Shown piece after piece: positions 6,016 through 7,468 of a stretch of DNA of 7,468 nucleotides. The position numbers were made by a program, and so were the translations under genes. A model generated the notes under the pieces. It was not told where the DNA came from, ran no database searches, and saw only the letters and a program-made list of their open reading frames with translations. Source of the stretch: a bacterium (lineage in GTDB: Bacteria; UBA9089; UBA9088); NCBI GenBank assembly GCA_003498085.1, contig DNCM01000196.1, positions 1 through 7,468 of the forward strand, given 5' to 3'. Positions within the stretch are counted from its first letter, which is position 1. Every line of letters begins with the position of its first letter.

Positions 6016-6303
6016 ATGGACATAAGTAAGATAGATCAAATTTCTGGTATAGGAAAAATAAATGGGGCAAAACCAAAAAAATCCCAGGAAAAACAAGGCT
6101 ATTCTGGTGAAGATACACTCTCTATTTCTTCCGAAGGATTAAAAGCATCAGAAATTGAATCTTTAAAGAGGCTTGTTAATTCAATACCAGAGGTTCGTCA
6201 AGAGAAGATAGACGTTGCAATAACCAGGATGAAGGACGGTTATTACTTAAACCCTTCTCTTGCAACGGATATAGCAGAGACTATTCTAAGAAGAATTTTT
6301 TAG
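6016..6303 (+). CDS. flgM: FlgM-like anti-sigma-28 factor (95 aa)
   Basis: Predicted to bind and hold the flagellar sigma factor (FliA/SigD) until the hook-basal body is complete, when FlgM is exported through it. The features are those of the family: about 95 residues, an N-terminal half that looks disordered and polar (Lys, Ser, Gln, Gly), the DTLSISSEG element (33-41), and the C-terminal sigma-binding region VRQEKIDVAITRMKDGYYLNPSLATDIAETIL (60-91), i.e. VRxEKI, an amphipathic helix, a G-Y-Y turn and a final helix. No signal peptide is present, as expected for type III export. The next in-frame ATG is codon 72, so 6016 is the only sensible start. The RBS is weak (AAAAGATGAG). No other flagellar gene is in view, so the call rests on the protein pattern and on the sigma-28-like promoter just upstream. 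Confidence 0.85.
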   Translation: MDISKIDQISGIGKINGAKPKKSQEKQGYSGEDTLSISSEGLKASEIESLKRLVNSIPEVRQEKIDVAITRMKDGYYLNPSLATDIAETILRRIF

Positions 6304-6313
6304 TTTTTTATTT
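6283..6313 (+). terminator. weak terminator-like element at the end of the flgM-like gene
   Basis: ATTCT (6283-6287) and AGAAT (6292-6296) can pair around a four-base AAGA loop, and a T-rich run, broken by AG and A, reaches 6313. The stem has five pairs with only one G-C, so it would be a poor intrinsic terminator. It overlaps the last codons and the TAG of the gene. Confidence 0.2.
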
Positions 6314-6355
6314 CAGTCTAAACTTACCTAGCCTTGTTACAAAATTTCAATAATT

Positions 6356-7348
6356 ATGAATAGAAAAGCTTTAGCTTTATTATCTGGAGGATTGGATTCT
6401 ACCCTGGCTATTAAATGTATATTGGAACAAGGAATAGAGGTTAAAGCTTTAAATTTTATCACTCCTTTTTTTAGCAGTAAAATAGGGTATAAAATAGATG
6501 AAATATGTTCAGAATTTGGAATAGAGCTTAAAGTGGTTGCTTTGGTTGAAGAGTATTTTGAGATAATCAAGCACCCAAAGTATGGTTATGGGTCCAATAT
6601 GAACCCCTGTATTGACTGTAAAATATTGATGTTTAAGAAGGCAAAGGAATATATGGAAGAAATAGGGGCATCATTTATCATAACGGGTGAAGTGCTTGGC
6701 CAGAGGCCAATGTCTCAGAGAAAGAACACGATGAAGACAATCGATAAAGAGGCAGGTTTAGAATGGCTTGTTCTAAGACCCCTATCAGCAAAACTTCTTG
6801 ATCCAACCATTTCTGAGATAGAAGGAGTAGTTGATAGGGAAAAACTATTAGCTTTTTGTGGTCGCTCTCGGAAACCCCAATTTGCTCTTGCAAAGGATTA
6901 TAATCTCAAGAACTATTCCTGGCCTGCTGGTGGATGTCTCTTAACCGATCCAGAATTTGCTAAGCGGATGAGGGATTTAGTAAAACACACTCCATTTTTT
7001 ACTATAAATGATGTAGAGCTTCTAAAAATCGGCAGGCACTTTCGTCTTTCTGAAGGGGCTAAAGTAATTGTCGGAAGAGATAAAATTGAAAATGAAAGAC
7101 TTCTTGAGTTAAGGAAAAATGGCGATTTATTTCTTGAGACAAGAGACTATCTAGGACCAATTGTTCTTTTTAGAGGTAAAGATAAAAATGTTTTAGAACA
7201 AGCAGGGAAAATTACAGCAAGATATAGCGATGCCCCCCCTTTAAAAGAACATATTGTTGTCTCTTTATGGGAAGAAGGAAGCAATAAAAAAGAAGGACTA
7301 ATTGTTGTAAAAACTGATAAAAAAGAGATAGAAAGTTATAGAATATAA
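6356..7348 (+). CDS. PP-loop tRNA thiouridylase-like protein with C-terminal NFACT-R-type domain (330 aa)
   Basis: Probably an ATP-dependent sulfurtransferase or related tRNA-modifying enzyme that adenylates a base before sulfur transfer. The N-terminus carries the PP-loop SGGLDST (10-16), as in MnmA, ThiI and related N-type ATP pyrophosphatases. Further landmarks are NPCIDCK (83-89, Cys85/Cys88), ITGEVLGQRPMSQR (109-122), the RPLSAKLL block, GRSRKPQ (169-175) and PAGGCLLTDPEF (190-201, Cys194). The cysteines may carry sulfur or bind a metal (inference). Residues about 220-300 (KIGRHFRLSEGAKVIVGRD onwards) resemble the NFACT-R-related domain reported on such proteins. It is not a classical MnmA or ThiI, since the THUMP and rhodanese domains are absent. 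The exact target is unknown. No RBS or convincing promoter is seen in the 52 bases after flgM, which suggests read-through. The stop abuts that of convergent gltX. Confidence 0.85.
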   Translation: MNRKALALLSGGLDSTLAIKCILEQGIEVKALNFITPFFSSKIGYKIDEICSEFGIELKVVALVEEYFEIIKHPKYGYGSNMNPCIDCKILMFKKAKEYMEEIGASFIITGEVLGQRPMSQRKNTMKTIDKEAGLEWLVLRPLSAKLLDPTISEIEGVVDREKLLAFCGRSRKPQFALAKDYNLKNYSWPAGGCLLTDPEFAKRMRDLVKHTPFFTINDVELLKIGRHFRLSEGAKVIVGRDKIENERLLELRKNGDLFLETRDYLGPIVLFRGKDKNVLEQAGKITARYSDAPPLKEHIVVSLWEEGSNKKEGLIVVKTDKKEIESYRI

Positions 7349-7468
7349 TTAACAACTAAGGTGTAAAATTACTTTTTTAAGCCTTTTTAAAACCATTTGT
7401 TTCCCAAGTAGTTCAAGAACATCAAAAAGTGGAGGCGAGACCTGTCTCCCTGTTGTTGCAACCCTTAA
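7349..7468 (-). CDS. gltX: glutamyl-tRNA synthetase, C-terminal fragment (cut by window edge)
   Basis: The reverse strand is open from the right edge (7468) to a TAA at 7351-7349 and gives 39 residues. They begin LRVATTGRQVSPPLFDVLEL and continue with LGKQMVLKRLKKVI. This is the end of the anticodon-binding domain of class I glutamyl-tRNA synthetase, which charges tRNA-Glu; the E. coli enzyme has LRVAVTGAGQSPALDV...GKTRSIERI at the same place. The last residues (LHLSC) are not conserved. The rest of the gene, including the HIGH and KMSKS motifs, lies beyond the window. Its stop directly touches the stop of the convergent PP-loop gene, leaving no intergenic bases for a shared terminator. A distant glutaminyl-type or nondiscriminating enzyme cannot be excluded from this tail. 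Confidence 0.85.
   Translation of the reverse strand, partial: LRVATTGRQVSPPLFDVLELLGKQMVLKRLKKVILHLSC

Noticed and set aside
5854..6096. 80-codon - strand frame across the pilT-flgM spacer, rich in Phe, Ile, Tyr and Leu
   Set aside because: The hydrophobic composition comes from reading poly-A and AT-rich DNA backwards. It overlaps two supported genes and shows no RBS or motif, so I do not call a membrane peptide.
6304..6355. Promoter for the PP-loop gene in the spacer after flgM
   Set aside because: TTGTTA at 6334-6339 has no acceptable -10 box at 16-18 bases and no RBS precedes the ATG. Co-transcription with flgM is more likely.
7235..7241. Run of seven C as a possible frameshift or assembly error
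   Set aside because: The reading frame of the PP-loop protein continues on both sides with family-like sequence (TARYSDAPP), so no shift is needed.
7437..7448. Inverted repeat GAGAC-CT-GTCTC near the right edge
   Set aside because: It lies in codons for the conserved TGRQVSPP stretch of gltX, has a two-base loop and is not followed by a T-run, so coding constraint explains it.
1..7468. Search for tRNA, rRNA, CRISPR repeats, insertion sequences and attachment sites
   Set aside because: No cloverleaf-like TTCGA arm setting, rRNA stretch, regularly spaced direct repeats of CRISPR size, transposase motif or flanking terminal repeats were seen by eye. Gaps between genes are all under 160 bases.

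Overview
The window is an AT-rich, tightly packed piece of a bacterial chromosome. FtsZ and a PilT-family pilus ATPase show that it is bacterial. A FlgM-like anti-sigma factor implies that the cell also has flagella. Codons look rich in AGA/AGG (Arg) and ATA (Ile). No rRNA, tRNA, CRISPR array or mobile element was seen. No gene fixes the taxon. An uncultivated or deep-branching motile lineage is a guess, not a conclusion.

Left part (1-5880): after a short leader with a possible 3' gene end, a candidate promoter and two inverted repeats, six genes run on the + strand in what looks like one operon. They are a 2[4Fe-4S] ferredoxin (159-332), a large hybrid-architecture histidine kinase (333-2114), a stand-alone receiver (2092-2451), a GAF-GGDEF diguanylate cyclase (2451-3578), ftsZ (3608-4690) and a pilT-like retraction ATPase (4687-5880). 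The ferredoxin stop touches the kinase start. The kinase/receiver, receiver/cyclase and ftsZ/pilT pairs overlap by 23, 1 and 4 bases. The only real gap, 29 bases before ftsZ, holds a TATAAT box and a strong ribosome binding site, so ftsZ may also be transcribed separately.

The kinase is the most unusual gene. It has an N-terminal Rossmann-like nucleotide-binding fold with GxGxxG and an acidic residue after strand 2, then PAS, HisKA and HATPase domains, then a degenerate GGDEF domain that has lost its metal-binding and signature residues. The intact GGDEF enzyme two genes downstream keeps both its active site and its RxxD inhibitory site. Inference: the first four genes form a redox- or NAD(H)-responsive phosphorelay ending in cyclic-di-GMP, and it is physically joined to the genes for the division ring and for pilus retraction.

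Right part (5881-7468): a 135-base, very AT-rich spacer contains a 13-base-period repeat and, directly before the flgM-like gene (6016-6303), a CCGATAT box typical of flagellar sigma-28/sigma-D promoters. Next comes a PP-loop thiouridylase-like tRNA modification gene (6356-7348). Its stop codon abuts the stop codon of a convergent gene on the - strand, whose visible 39 residues match the C-terminus of glutamyl-tRNA synthetase (gltX).
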